Source of the DNA: Tolypeutes matacus
Lineage: Eukaryota > Chordata > Mammalia > Cingulata > Chlamyphoridae
Assembly: GCA_026826555.1 (NCBI GenBank)
Contig: JAKSZT010054335.1
Coordinates: 6,888,108-6,952,107 of the forward strand
Direction of reading: 5' to 3'
DNA: 64,000 nt
Shown here: positions 12,874-25,522 of the stretch, in pieces
How positions within the stretch are numbered: the first letter of the stretch is position 1
Layout of the letters: each line of letters starts with the position of its first letter
Program-made: the position numbers and the translations under genes
The notes under the pieces: model-generated
What the model was told of the DNA's origin: nothing
The model's input: the letters and a program-made list of their open reading frames with translations, nothing else
The model's database searches: none

Positions 12874-14340
12874 TAAAGATATGCAAGTGCCCAATAAGCA
12901 TAGGAAAAGAAGCTCAACATCATTAGCCATTTCGGAAATGCAAATCAAAACCACAATGAGAAACCATTTCAGACTCACCAGGATGGCTAGTATTAAAAAA
13001 ACAAATGTCAGTGAGGACACAGAGAATCGGTATTCCAGTATATTAGTTGGTAGGAATGTAAAATGGTACCGTCACTGTGGTAAGAAATATGGCAGCTCCT
13101 CAAAAAGTTAAATATAGAATTACCATACGACCCTGCAATTCCACTTCTAGGAATATAGCCAAAGAAAGTGAAAATAGGGCTCAGGCAGATTCTTGCACAC
13201 CAATGTTTACAGCAGCAGTATCCACAACAGCCAAAAGAGGGGAACAGCCCTAGTCTCCATCAGCAAATGACTACGTGAACAAAATGCGGTAAATGGACAC
13301 AAGGGACATTATTCAGCCGTAAGGAAGAAGGAAGTGCTGAGGCACGCGGCAGCACGCAAGGACCTCGAGAACATTAAGCTCAGTGGAGTAGCAGGACACG
13401 TGAGGACAAATGCTGTATGAAGTCGCTTATAGAGATGTCTAGGTAGGCAGGGCACGCACCCCCTGGAAATCAGCACCCTGCCAGTGAGCCTTACCTGGAG
13501 TCTATGATAACCAGTTTCCCCAGAGTAACAGAGTTAGACTCATTTATAATTCCCCTACACATGATTCTTCTACCGCTTTTACTGAAACCTATAACTAGCA
13601 CTATACCCATTAAATCTATGTCCCAGAGACTTAAATCTTTGGTCTGTTCATGTGCCGGTGAGCCCTGAATCTCAGCAGAGCTGCAGCCAACACCTACTCT
13701 CCAGGTCATCAGACTCACCCAGGACAACGAACAAAAGGATGATGATGGACAACGACCATCCCGAAAAACAGAGAGTATCACAACTGCAAGCAAGACAGTT
13801 CCACCTATCTGCCCCATAAAACCTAATCCCCCTCTCAATCAGAAGCAGAGCAGGCTTCGCCATCCCCAAATCCTCAAGACTGAGGAATGAGCAAACCTAA
13901 GGGGGGATGCAACCATGGACCAAAGTAGACTTATTATTATTGCAGTAACAGAAGAACTTGCAGCATTGACATGAAGATAGTGGTTCCCAGAGGTTCTGAG
14001 AGGAGGGGAAGGGAAGAGTAAGTGGAACATGGGCCATTTTTAGGGCACTGGAATTGTTCCGCATGATATTGCAATGACAGATATAGGCCGGTACACATTT
14101 TGTCAAGACCTATAAAATTGTATGGTACAAAGTGTAAACCATTATGTAAACTATAGATCTTGGTTAGCAATGCTTCTAGACCTCTTCATCAATTGTAACA
14201 AATGTACCACATTCATGTAAGATGTTATTAATAGGGGGAAATGTGGGTGGGGGAGAGGCTGGCGTATATGGGGATCCCCTACGTTTTTTTAATGTAACTT
14301 TTCTGTAATCTAAAACGTCTTTAAAAATAAAGTTAAGAGA
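12874..14340 (+). mobile_element. L1 LINE: 3' end of ORF2 and 3' UTR
   Basis: From aagatatgcaagtgcccaat onward this is the distal end of an L1: ccattagcc-like text, cagactcaccaggatggc, ttaccatacgaccctgcaat, and a 3' UTR with ttgtaacaaatgtaccac, aagatgttattaataggggg and a terminal ctttaaaaataaag. The part from 13440 to 13920 is less familiar and may be a 3' UTR variant or a small insertion. It lies on the same strand as the upstream L1 and directly abuts it. Confidence 0.85.
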
Positions 14341-15843
14341 AACAAGAGCTTTCTAGAAATAGCAAAGCTGCTGAGACAGAAAGATTGGAGGCCACCAGGG
14401 GATGGAGAGGGGAGGAGGGTGAGAGTATGTTTGGTAGAGTATGTGCAAATAAAATTCATTTAAAAAAAGAGCATAGAGTGTGGGCAAATAAAATTCAGTG
14501 TTTTAAAATGCTGCGTTGAGATTAGATTGAGATTGTTGCACATACTAGAAAATTAAGTACAGACTCTACACCTGGGATTTCAAGAGACCTTGGTCCATCA
14601 GGATGATGAATAAGAAAAAATTCCAAGCAGGTACTGCCACCCGAAGCTCCAAGAATGCCACGTTCCTCCTCACCCGTACGTCTTGTATTGTCTATGAAAA
14701 TTGCCTTCTCAGGATGTTATAAGTAGAGCAGAGATCCTGCTTGCCAGGGGGATTGGGGCACATTAACAGAATATTCAGGACGGGGGGCAGGTGGGTCTTG
14801 CCATGAAAGCAGGAGCATGAAAGGAGGGTCATGGCCAGAGGTGCGCCAGAGTGACTAAGAAAAGCCGCTGGGGGGAGCGATTTCTACTACGATAAGGAAT
14901 GAGCCTGGGTGGCTGTCACTCTGTCAGCCGCCACACAGTGATGGATACGGAAGAGGGTATTGCCCCAGCGAGCCAGAGGTGGAGAGAACAAGATTTTCAT
15001 TAACCGGACCTCAGAGCTAACGGTGCACACAGAACCTTCGTAATTGCCAGGGCAGATCTGCTCTCCTAAAAGAATTGGTTTTCTTTTTTTTTTTTTTCTC
15101 CCAAGGTTGGCAACCTCGCATGATGATCTTCTTAACTAAGGATGGAATAAATAACAAAGCAGGAGAGGAGGGGTAGGTATGTATGCTCAGAGCCCAGGCT
15201 GACCCAGGAAAATTCTATAAATTTTGGAGGAATGGTTTGAGAAAACAGACCAATCTGCTGGATTAATTACCTGGTTTTACATGTATAATACTAACACATG
15301 GAGTTAATAATCGGGTGCGATGGCAGAAAAATACACCCAAGGTAAGACACGGGCAATAGTTACTAGGAATGTTCTGACGATGTTCCTGCAGAGCTTGCAA
15401 CAAATGTTTCACAGCAATGCAAGGTGGTGGTGGTGGTGGGGGATGATGTACAGGAGCCCTGTGTGATGACATGCAGATTTGTTTCGTAAGTTGACAACTT
15501 TTACTATACACTTATTTATTGTTTATGTATGTTCATGTATGAAGGATAAACTTCAATAAAATTTTATTTTAAAAAGTTATGAAGTTTTGCCCATGCCACT
15601 TTTACCAATATATTTAATTGCAGGAGGAGAGCATGGAGATGATGTAAAATCTTGCCTTTTGAGTTAGTCAAAATTTGAAGTTTGTAGAGATAAGGGAAGA
15701 GACTGTATTCTGTCTCTGCTATGTGCTCAGCGTTTTGGCGGATTTAAATGTGTTTGGGGACCTGGCTTGCTGTCAGGCTTAAACTGTGAAGCAGGCGGTC
15801 TTCCTTGGGCCCCCTCCTCTTCCTCAGTGCACCAGCCTTGCTC
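14341..15843. other. Unclassified DNA beside the gap
   Basis: No gene is recognised. There is a short local duplication of gcaaataaaattca (about 14445-14500). A ggtggt simple run lies near 15423-15440, and an AT-rich 3'-UTR-like stretch with aataaaattttattttaaaa near 15555. None is sufficient for a call. Confidence 0.5.
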
Positions 15844-15910
15844 TTTTTTTTTTTTTTTTTTTTTAAATCATAAAGTAAACAGATTGGTTTATTTATTTAT
15901 TTTTTTAAAC
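15844..15910 (-). repeat. Poly-T and (TTTA)n tract before the gap
   Basis: A run of about 20 T, then ggtttatttatttatttttttaaa. This has the look of the antisense poly-A tail of a retrotransposed element whose body could lie in or beyond the gap. Confidence 0.7.
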
Positions 15911-15968
15911 TTTATTTTGTACATTTAATAATTGAAAACATAAGCAATTAAAAACTAAAAAGTAAACA

Positions 15969-16368
15969 NNNNNNNNNNNNNNNNNNNNNNNNNNNNNNNN
16001 NNNNNNNNNNNNNNNNNNNNNNNNNNNNNNNNNNNNNNNNNNNNNNNNNNNNNNNNNNNNNNNNNNNNNNNNNNNNNNNNNNNNNNNNNNNNNNNNNNNN
16101 NNNNNNNNNNNNNNNNNNNNNNNNNNNNNNNNNNNNNNNNNNNNNNNNNNNNNNNNNNNNNNNNNNNNNNNNNNNNNNNNNNNNNNNNNNNNNNNNNNNN
16201 NNNNNNNNNNNNNNNNNNNNNNNNNNNNNNNNNNNNNNNNNNNNNNNNNNNNNNNNNNNNNNNNNNNNNNNNNNNNNNNNNNNNNNNNNNNNNNNNNNNN
16301 NNNNNNNNNNNNNNNNNNNNNNNNNNNNNNNNNNNNNNNNNNNNNNNNNNNNNNNNNNNNNNNNNNNN
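15969..16368. other. Assembly gap of 400 N
   Basis: An uninterrupted run of exactly 400 undetermined bases. The round number suggests an estimated or default gap size. Any open frame across it is an artefact. Confidence 0.99.
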
Positions 16369-17519
16369 TTATTTTAGAGCGGAAACCACCTTTGTTTCGA
16401 ATAATAGCTGGATACAGTTTTTGAGGGTGGAAGGGAACACCTCTAGGGGATGGTCTGCCCTCCAACCAGAGGTGGGGGATAGGGACACGGAAGAGAGGAG
16501 AGCTTAGAGCTGCGCCGAGCCTGGGCCAGCGGCTGGCTGCTGAAATGGCAGGAGTGGCCCAGACGTGTTCAGTAGAAGTCCCAGGTCCCAGCAGTTCCCA
16601 AACTTTCTTGGGTCACAACACCTTTAGCGTCTCCATTACTTTTTTTCATGACACCTCCTAGGCCAAAAGAAATATCTATCAATTCCTTTATTAGGTAGTA
16701 AGTTCAAACAGCTTACTACTGCTCACTCAGTAGCAGCTTGAAAAAAAACCACAAAGGAGGCCTCGCTTTATTGTCCTGTTAAATAACGAGTCGGTGTGCG
16801 CCCCTGCTGGCGCCGCTCGGTGGACGCGGCCACCGTCACCCCTGCTCCATTTTGATTTTCTCTGGGCACTTGCCTTGCACCACAGCAGGGCGGAACGTCC
16901 CGATCCACCGAGATAAGAGCCCATTGGGAGGAGCAGAGCGGAATCTGCTGCTGGGACGGTGGCCTGCTGTCAGCTAGCGAGCGGTGCCGCTCCGGGGAGC
17001 TGCTGACGTTCGCTTCGTTTCCCTTAAAGTTCCGTAGAATTACTTGGGTAGCCCTAAAAGTAAGATATCTGATTCCCAAGCCCAGGAGATAGCCATTTTT
17101 CTCATCGGTATTTTTCCTTGAACAAACTTGCAGTTTTCCCAAAATAACTAAGCAGCCCATTGAATTGTGGTGAAATCTCAGAAATCCTGTTCTGGTCTCT
17201 GGACACACACCTTCTACCCACTCCGATATTAAAATTATTCTTTTACGCCCTCATAAAAGGAAAAGATTCTTTGGTCCTTTGTCCTTATTTAAAGAGTAAT
17301 ACATTATTTCAGAAACCACAAAATAGCAGAAAGAACATAAAGGGCACCAACTGTTCGGCTGCTCTTAAAACCTTGGTGAAAACGATGCTAGATGTGTGTG
17401 TCCCAAATCAGCAGCCCTCAGCGCTGGGCACTTGGCATGGAACTCGCCCAAGCTGAGGGGGGCTGAAGGGGGAAAACACACACCGGATTTTAAGGAGTAA
17501 TTATGAAAATAAAGGATGC
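16369..17519. other. Unclassified DNA after the gap
   Basis: No gene or recognised repeat. Minus-strand frames at 16727-16924 and 16768-17208 have no known domain and overlap in different frames. An AT-rich passage follows from 17500. Confidence 0.45.
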
Positions 17520-19065
17520 CAAATATTATGTTAGGAATTTTTGTATTGGTTATACATTATTATATTTTGGATATATCGGGCTGAATAAAATATATTATTA
17601 AAATTAACTCTATAAGTCTCTTTTTACTTTTTTAATGTGGCCACTAAAAATGTGGAATTACACAGGGTTGGCTCACATAATATTTCTGTAGGACAGTGTT
17701 GTCTAATGATCATTTTCTATGCATCTCACTATGAATACATAAGAGTGGGCTCATAGTGTAAATTTCTATTTTATAACCTGAATATTTCACTGAACAATAT
17801 TTTGTTAACATCTTACCATGTCTATAAATACTTTTCCTCAAAATTATTTGTAATAGCACAGCTTTCAATTATAAAAACAGGCCATAATTTCTTCAACAAA
17901 CGTCCTATTGTTAAACAAGGAGAAGCTTACATTTTTCATTATGATAACAAGTATCGCAACAGGGAGCGGAGTTGGCTCAAGCGATTAGGCACCTCCCTCC
18001 CACATGGGAGGCCCCAGGTTCAGTTCCCAGTGCCTCCTAAAAAAGGAAGATGAGCACATAATGAACATACAGAGAGTAAAACAATGAGGGGGAGGGGAGA
18101 AATAAATAAATCTTAAAAAACAAAAAATCCACAAACAGGGGAAGCAGATGTGGCTCAAGTGATTGGGCTCCCGTCTACCATATAGGAGGTCCAGGGTTCG
18201 ATTCCCGGGGCCTCCTGGTGAAAAGGAAGCTGGCCCGCATGGCAAGCTGACCTGAGTGGAGAGCTGGCCTGCGCAGGAGTGTTGGCACAGCAAGATGATG
18301 CAACAAAAAGAGACATGGAAGAGGGACAATAAGAGACACAGTAGACCAGGGAGCTGAGGTGGCGCAAGAGTTTGAGCGCCTCTCTCCACCCTGGAAGGTC
18401 CTGGGATCGGTTCCTGGTGCTGCCTGAACAGAAGACAAGCTGACACAGAAGAACACACAGAGAGCAGACAGCAAACACAAAACAACGGGGTAGGGGTGGG
18501 GGAGAAATAAATAAATAAATGTTTAAAAAAAAAAAAAAAGATTACTATAACAAATATCCTTGAACCAGCATCTGCTGACAACTTTATTAGGCTCCTTTTC
18601 CATAAATGGAATGGTTAAATCAAAATAGCGCATGTTTTGAGAACTTTTGATAACAAATTGTCAAGTCACTCACTAAAAACATGGTGCTTCATTTAAACTC
18701 CATTAACAGAGCACATCTTTGCTTTTGTTTACTGATTGCTACAGTTTTAAAGAAAAATATCATTGTTTTAATTTTACTCACTTCTATAAGTAAAAATGGA
18801 AGTTTTTTCATATTTTTATTAGAAATCTGTAATACCTCATTTGTAAACTAACTGTGCATGTCCTTAGCCCATTTGTCTTTTGGATAATGTATATTTTGTT
18901 ATTGATTTATGATGATTTTTTATAGATTAAGCATATTAATCCCTTGTCATACGTTTCATCTCTTTTAAGCATTTGTTACTTTTTGATGTTCAAGGCTATT
19001 AATCCTTGCATGGTTTTCTTTTAAGATAGCTGCCCTTGAGCTAATGTTAAAAATTCCTTTCATAT
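17520..19065 (-). mobile_element. Old L1 3'-end fragment, antisense, carrying SINEs
   Basis: AT-rich sequence in which the plus strand reads like an antisense ancient L1 3' end: tatttcactgaacaat, ttccataaatggaatggtta, then gtccttagcccatttgtctt, ttattgatttatgatga and attaatcccttgtcata. It is more diverged than the L1 that follows. A composite SINE lies inside it at 17955-18540. Confidence 0.6.
17938..18557 (+). mobile_element. Trimeric DAS-type SINE with shared target duplication
   Basis: Three tRNA-derived heads lie head to tail. Unit 1 starts near 17958 (gggagcggagttggctcaag). Unit 2 starts near 18139 (aagcagatgtggctcaagtg, with a perfect ggttcgattcc B-box). Unit 3 starts near 18350 (gggagctgaggtggcgcaag). 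Units 1 and 3 end in aaataaat and A-rich tails. The whole array is flanked by attatgataacaagtat (17938-17954) and attactataacaaatat (18541-18557), 14 of 17 bases matching. Inside unit 1 there is no separate flanking repeat, so the trimer may have inserted as one unit. Confidence 0.85.
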
Positions 19066-19069
19066 TTTA

Positions 19070-22000
19070 AAATTGTCATTATTCATGTGTTCCCATAGCA
19101 CCCATCAGACACACAGTTTTCCCTGTTATTAGTGTGGTACCTTCGTTACAATTGACAAAACAATATTATTTATAATTATATTATCTATCAACTATAGTCC
19201 ATACTTAATATTAGAGCTCACTGCGTTGTGCAGTCTCATGTTCTGTTTTTAATTTTTATTCTGGTAACGTTTATATGACCTAAAATTTCCCCTTTTACCC
19301 ACATTCTCATAAATAACTCATGGTGTTAATTACATTCACCATGTCGCACTACCATCACCACCATCCATGACCAAAACCTCCATCACCCCAAGAAACTACC
19401 CATTAAGTCTTGCTGCCTCATTCCCTACCCCCACCTGGCCCCTGGAAACCTTATTCTAGTTTCTGACTCTATACATTTGCTTATTCTACTTAACTTCAGA
19501 TCAGCAAAATCTTACAATATTTGTCCTTTCGAGTCTGCCTTATTTCAGTCAACATGATGTTATTAAAGTTCATTCATGTTGCACATGTATAAAAGCTTCA
19601 TTCCTTTTTATGGTCGAATAATTTCCCTTATGTGTATATGCCACATTTGTTTATCCACTCATCAGTCGATGGACACGTGGGTTGCTTCCATCTTTTGGCA
19701 ATTGTGCATAATGCCACTATGAACATCAGTGTACAAATATCTGTTCTAGTCCCTGCTTTCAATCCCTAGAAGTGGGACTGCTGGGTCATAGGGTAATTCT
19801 ATACTTAACTTTCTCCAGAACCACCAAACTGTTTTCCACAGTGACTACGCCATTTCATGTTCCCACCAGCACTGAACAAGTGTACCTATTTTTCCACATC
19901 CTCTCTAACAATTGTTATTTTCCATTTTTTAATAGTAGTCATTCTGGTGGGTATGAACTAGTATGTCATTGTGGTTTTCATTTGCATTTTCCTAATGATT
20001 AGTGATGTTGAGAATCACCATTCGCATATCTTTTTTGGAGAAACATCTATTCAAGTCTTTTGCCCATTTTTCAATTGGGCTGTCTTCTTTTTGTTGTTGA
20101 GTTGTAGGATTTCTTTATGTTGCCTGGATATTAAACCCTTATTGGATATGTGGTTTCCAATTATTTTCTCCCTTTATATAAGATTGTCTTCTTACTTTTA
20201 TGATGAAGTCCTTAGATGCACAAAAGTTTTTAATTTTGATGAAGTCCCTCTTATCTATTTTTTCTTCTGTTGCTTGTGCTTTGGGTATAAAGTCTAGAAA
20301 ACCATTGTCTAGCACAAGGTCCTAAAGATGCTTCCCTATATTTTATCTAGGAGTTTTATGGTTTTGATTCTTAAATTTAGGTCTTTGATCCATTTTGAGT
20401 TAATTTTTGTATATGGCATGATGTAGGGGTCCACCTTCATTCTTTTGCATATGGATATCCAATTCCCCCAGCACTATTTGTTGAACAGATTGTCTTTTCC
20501 CCATTGAGTGAACTTGGCACCTTTGTCGATAATCAATTGGCCACAGATGTTAGGGTTTATTTCCAAACTCTCAGCTTGATTCCATATGTCTTCCTTGTGC
20601 TGGTACCATGCTGTTTGATTACTATAGCTTTGTAATAAGTCTTAAAATTGGGAAGTGTAAGTCCTCCAATTTTGTTATTTTTTTTCAATATGGTTATGGT
20701 TATTAAGTACCCCTTATCTTTCCATATAAATTTGGTGATTGTCTTTCCATTTCTTCAAAGAAGGCTATTGATTGATACTGCATTGAATCTGTAAATTGCT
20801 TTGGGTAGAACTGACATCTTAACAGTATTTTGTCTTCCAACCCCTGAACAGAGTATCTTTCCATTTATTTAGGTCTTTAAGTTCTTTCAGTATTGTTCAT
20901 AGTCTTCTGTGTATAAGTCCTTTACATTTTTGGTTAAATTTATTCCTAGATATTTGATTTTTTTAGGTGCTATTGTAAATAGAATTTTTCCCTTGAATTT
21001 CTCTTCAGATTGTTCCTTACTAGTATATAGAAATTTGACTGATTTTTGCATGTTGATTTTCTACCCTGCCACTTTGCTGAATTTGTATATTATCTCCAGT
21101 AGCTTTGTTGTAGACTTTTCAGGATTTTCCATATATAAGATCATATATAGCATCATGTCATCTGTAAATAAAGAAAGTTTTACCTTTTCCTTTCTAATTT
21201 GGATGGATTTTTATTTCTTTTTCTTGCCTAATTGCTTGGGCTTAAACTTCTAATACAATGTTGAATAGCGTGGTGACAGGGGGCATCTTTGTCTTGCTTC
21301 TGATCTTAGAGGGAAAGCACTCCATCTTTCACCACTGAGTATGATGTTACCTGTGGGTTTTTCATAGATGTCCTTTATCATATTGAGGAAGTTTCCTTCT
21401 ATTCCTAGTGATCTAAGTGTTTTTATCAAAAAAGGGTACTGGATTTTGTCAAATGCCTTTTCTGCCTCAATTGAGATGATCGTGAATTTGCTTTCCCTTT
21501 GTTCTATTAATGATGTGTATTGCATTAGTTGATCTTGTTATGTTGAACCACCCTTGCATACCTGTAATAAATCCCACTTGATCATGTTTTTAAATTTTTT
21601 CATGTGCTGTTGACTTCAGTTTGCTAGTATTTTGTTGAGGATATTGGCACCATATTCATAATAGATATAGGTCTGAAATTTTTTTATTGCAGTATCTTTA
21701 ACTGGCTTTCTTATAAGGGTGATGTTGGCCTCATAGATAGAGTTAGGGAGTGCTCCCTCCTCCTCAAATTTTTAGAGTAGCTTGAGCAGGATTGGTGTTA
21801 ATTCTTCCCAGAACGTTTGATAAAATTCCCCTATGGAGCCATCTGGTCCTGGGAGTCTCTTTATTGGAAAGTTTTTGATTACTGACTCAATCTCTTTACT
21901 AGTTATTGGTCATTCCTTCTTCAGTGTAAATACATTGCATGTTTCTAATAATTTGTCCATTTCATCTAGGTTATCTAACTTGTTGGCATGGAATTGGTTT

Positions 22001-22643
22001 ATAGTATCCTCTTATAATCCATTTTATTTACCTGGTGTTGGTAGTAATGTCTTCCCTTTTCAGATTTTGTTTATTTGTGCCCTATTTTTCTTTGTCAGTC
22101 TATCTAAAGGTTTCTCTGTTTTATCGATCTTTTCAAAGAGCCAACTTTTGGTTTTATAGATTCTCTAGTTTTTTATTCTCCATTTCATTTATCTCTTCTC
22201 TAATCTTTATTTCCTTCCTTCTGCTCACTTTGGGTTTGGTTTGTTCTTCTTTTTCTAGATCCTCCAGTTGTTAGGTAAAGCCTCTGATGTGAGATCTTTC
22301 TCTTTTTTAAATGCAAACCTTTGGAGTTCTATATTACCCTCCCAGCACTGCCTTTGCTGCATCCTATAAGTTTGCGTATGTGGTGTTTTCATTTTCATTT
22401 GCCTTGAGATACTTCCTAATTTCTCATTAGATTTCCCCTTTAATCCATTGGTTGTTCAAGAGTACATGGTTTAATTTCCACATATATATGAAGTTTCCAT
22501 TTCTCCCTCTGTTATTTATTACTAGCTTCATTCCACTGTGGTTGGAGATGATATAGTGTATGATTTCAATATTTTAAAATTTATTTAGAATTGCTTTGTG
22601 ACCTAAGAAATGGTCTATCCTGGAGGATGATTCATGTGCACTC
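19070..22643 (-). mobile_element. L1 LINE: 3' UTR and reverse-transcriptase part of ORF2
   Basis: The antisense 3' UTR occupies about 19070-19900. It is followed by the ORF2 C-terminal region and then the reverse transcriptase. The longest open RT piece, 21250-21525 on the minus strand, reads EAEKAFDKIQYPFLIKTL and later CPLSP, the characteristic L1 RT blocks. Stops and frameshifts are frequent. It belongs with the endonuclease, ORF1 and 5' UTR further right, giving an almost full-length element. Confidence 0.9.
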
Positions 22644-22852
22644 AAGAATAATGTGGGGAAGCGGCTGTGGCTCAATCAGTAGGGCTCCCGTTTACCATAT
22701 GGGAGGCCCCGGGTTCGGTTCCCGGGGCCTCCTGGTGAAGGCAAGCCCGCCCGCACGGTGTGGCTAGCTGACCCAGCGAGCACAAGCAGCAAGGGGGGGA
22801 TAAATGAATAAATAAATAAAATCTTAAAAAAAAAAAAAAAAAGAAGAATGTG
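22644..22852 (+). mobile_element. Young DAS-type SINE in the L1
   Basis: An intact tRNA-derived SINE at 22656-22840. It has an A-box region (gtggctcaatcagtaggg), a B-box region (gggttcggttcccgg), a body with gcaagcccgcccgcacgg, and a tail ataaataaataaaatctt plus A-run. Target duplications are aagaataatgtg (22644-22655) and aagaagaatgtg (22841-22852), 11 of 12 matching. It differs at only about three body positions from the copy at 53.05 kb. Confidence 0.95.
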
Positions 22853-25520
22853 TATTCTGTTGTTGTTGGATGAAATGTTCTATGTCTGTCTGTTAGGTAT
22901 AGTTGGTTTAGAGTATCATTCAAGTCTTGTATTTCTTCATTGATCTTCTGTCTAGATGTTCTATCCATTATTGAGAGTGGTATATTAAAGTCTCCTACTA
23001 TTAATATAGAGCCATCAACTTCTTCCTTCAAATCTGTCAGTATTTGCTGCATATATTTTGGGGCTCTGCTGTTAGGTGCATATATATTTATTGTTGTTAT
23101 ATCTTCTTGTTGAATTGACCCCTTTATCAGTATAAAAATGACTATCTTTGTTCCTCGTAACTGTTTTTGACTTGAAATGTATTTTATCTGATGTTAGTAT
23201 AACTGCCCCAGCTCCCTTTTAGTTTCTATCTGCATGGTATATATTTTGTCCATCCTTTCACTTACAATCTACTTGTGTCCGTGAATTTCAGGTGAATCTT
23301 GTAAACAGCATATAGTTGGGTCATGCATTTTTATTCATTCTTCCAATCTCTACCTTTTGACTGGAGAGTTTAACCATTTGCATTTAAAGTCACTACTGAT
23401 AATGCAGGACTTTCTTCTGTCATTTTGCTATTTATTCTTTGTATGTCTTATACCTTTTTTGTTCCTCAATTCTTCCATTTAGGCCTGATTTCATATTTAT
23501 TTGATTTTGTGTAGTGTGCTATTTTGAGTCCTTCCTCGTTTCTTTTGTATATATATTTCTCATATATTTTCTTTGTGGTTACCATGGGACTGAAATTTAA
23601 CATCTTAAATATATAACAATCACATTTGATTTTATTTGATTTGATACTATCTTAACTTCAGTAGCATACACATACACTGTTCCTATATTCTTCTGTCTCC
23701 TCACCATTTTGTTGTACTTGCTACAAATTATATCTTTACATATCATATGCCCAAAACCATAGATTTATCATTATGCACTTGCATTTTAAAACCTGTAAGA
23801 AGTAGAAAGTGGAGTTATATTTAAAAATTCAGTACAATAGTACTGGCACTTATAGTTACCCATATTACTACCTTTACCAGAGGTCTTTATTTCTTTACGC
23901 CACTTCAATCCACTGTCAATCAACTTTCTTTTCAGTCTAAAGAACTCCCTTTAGTATTTCTTGTTGGGCATTTCTAATGGTGACAAATTCCCTCTGCTTT
24001 TTATAATCTGGAATGTCTTAATCTCTCCCTCATTTTTGAAAGACAGTCTTGCAAATATTAAAATTCTTGGCTGGCAATTATTTTCTTTCAGCACTTTAAT
24101 TATTTCACCCCACTGCCTTCTTCTCCATGGTTTCTGATTTGGAATTGGCACATTGTACATAACATATTGCATTTCTTTTGCAGCTTTCAGAGCTCTCTCC
24201 TTTTCCTTAGCATTTGACAGTTTGACTACCATGTGCTTGGGTGGGATTCTTTAAGTTTATCCTGTTTGGGGTTCATTGGGCTTCTTGAATGTGGATAGTC
24301 ATGTCTTTCATTACATTTAGGAAGACTTTTGCCATTATTTCTTTGACTATTCCTTCTGCTCCTTTCTCTTTTTCTTCTCCTTCTGGGATCTCATAATGCA
24401 TTCTTTTCAGTCTTTTTTCTTTCTGCTCCTCAGTTTGAATTATTTCAATTAATTGAAATTCATTTTGAGTTCATGGTTCTTTCTTCTTCCAGCTCCAGTC
24501 AGCTGTTGCCCTTTAGGCAATTTTTCATTTCAGTTGTGGTCTTCAACTATAGTACCTCTATTTGGTTTCTTTTTAAAATTTCTTTTTATCGAGATTCTCG
24601 TATTATTTAGTCATCATTTTCCTGATATCCTTTAGTCTTTTCTCTGTATTTTCCTTTATCTCCTTGAGCATACTATCACTTTTTTACAGTCTCTGTCCAG
24701 TATGCCCAGAGACTGGTCTTCTTTGTTGATAGTTTTTGGATTTTCATCCTGTTCCTTTGAATGGACCATCATTTCCTGTTTCTTTGTTTGTTTTGTAATA
24801 TTTTCTTGCACACTGTTTTTAAGATTTTAAAGTTTTAATGCTGGGATTTAGTCCTTTAGCTATGTGTTCCTTAAGTTTGTATCCAGATAAGATATGACAG
24901 ATTTCCTTGAGTGCCAGGAGCTATTAAAAACAAACTAACCAATGCAAACACACACACACAACAAAAAACACCTTTCAAAGTCTTTGCAAATTCTGAGTTG
25001 GCTTATGCTCTTCTTCTGAGCTTAGATCTCCTCTCAAGACTATCACCCCAAGATGAAAGTCTTCTCTGTCTTTTCAGTCTCAGTCTTGATCTGGACTTGT
25101 GCTTGCTTGTGGCCTTAGAAATTCCCCCACTTACAGGAATTCCAGTACTCCTTCTACTCTCTATGAAATAGATGTCCTCCTTTTCCCAGGTGTTCTATTG
25201 TTGGTTTTTCAGCAGGTAACCCTCTGCCCCAGGCCACTTTGATGTGATTGTTTCTTACACTGCTTTAGCTGTCTGCAAACTGGTTCTGCCTTCAGGGCAA
25301 GTTCTGAGAGGGCAAGCCGGAGAGGAGTTTCCTGGTTCAGCCTTTCAGGCTGCCAACCAGTCGACTGGCATGGACATACAGGCACCTTAGTGTGGGTATA
25401 GGTTTACTCTGCTCCTTCCAGAACAGGGCCAGGGACCCACAGTGGGAGTGTGGGTTGTTTCTACACATCAAGTAGGGGTGGGGGAGGGGCCAGCAAGGGC
25501 ACCACAAGCTTCTCCAACTG
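22853..25520 (-). mobile_element. L1 LINE: endonuclease, ORF1 and 5' UTR
   Basis: Continues the L1 after the SINE. The endonuclease is open at 22672-23052 on the minus strand and shows VGDFNIPLS and NDTLNQLYL, closely parallel to the plus-strand copy at 12.5 kb. ORF1 remnants include the frame at 23951-24232 with KEKERALKAAKEMQ and KVLKENNCQPRILIF. The 5' UTR from about 24850 to 25520 contains the antisense of a C-rich leader. The element is disrupted by many stops. Confidence 0.85.
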
Positions 25521-25522
25521 TT

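Noticed and set aside
15905..16465. A 186-residue minus-strand frame
   Set aside because: Most of it crosses the 400-N gap, so it is an artefact.
17985..18581. A 198-residue minus-strand frame with Cys-rich segments
   Set aside because: It is the antisense translation of the trimeric SINE and its A-rich tails.
22656..22740. tRNA gene-like A-box and B-box
   Set aside because: The tRNA-like head is part of a SINE with body, tail and target duplications. The same applies at 17958, 18139, 18350, 25530-25987, 38077, 48437, 53052 and 62051.
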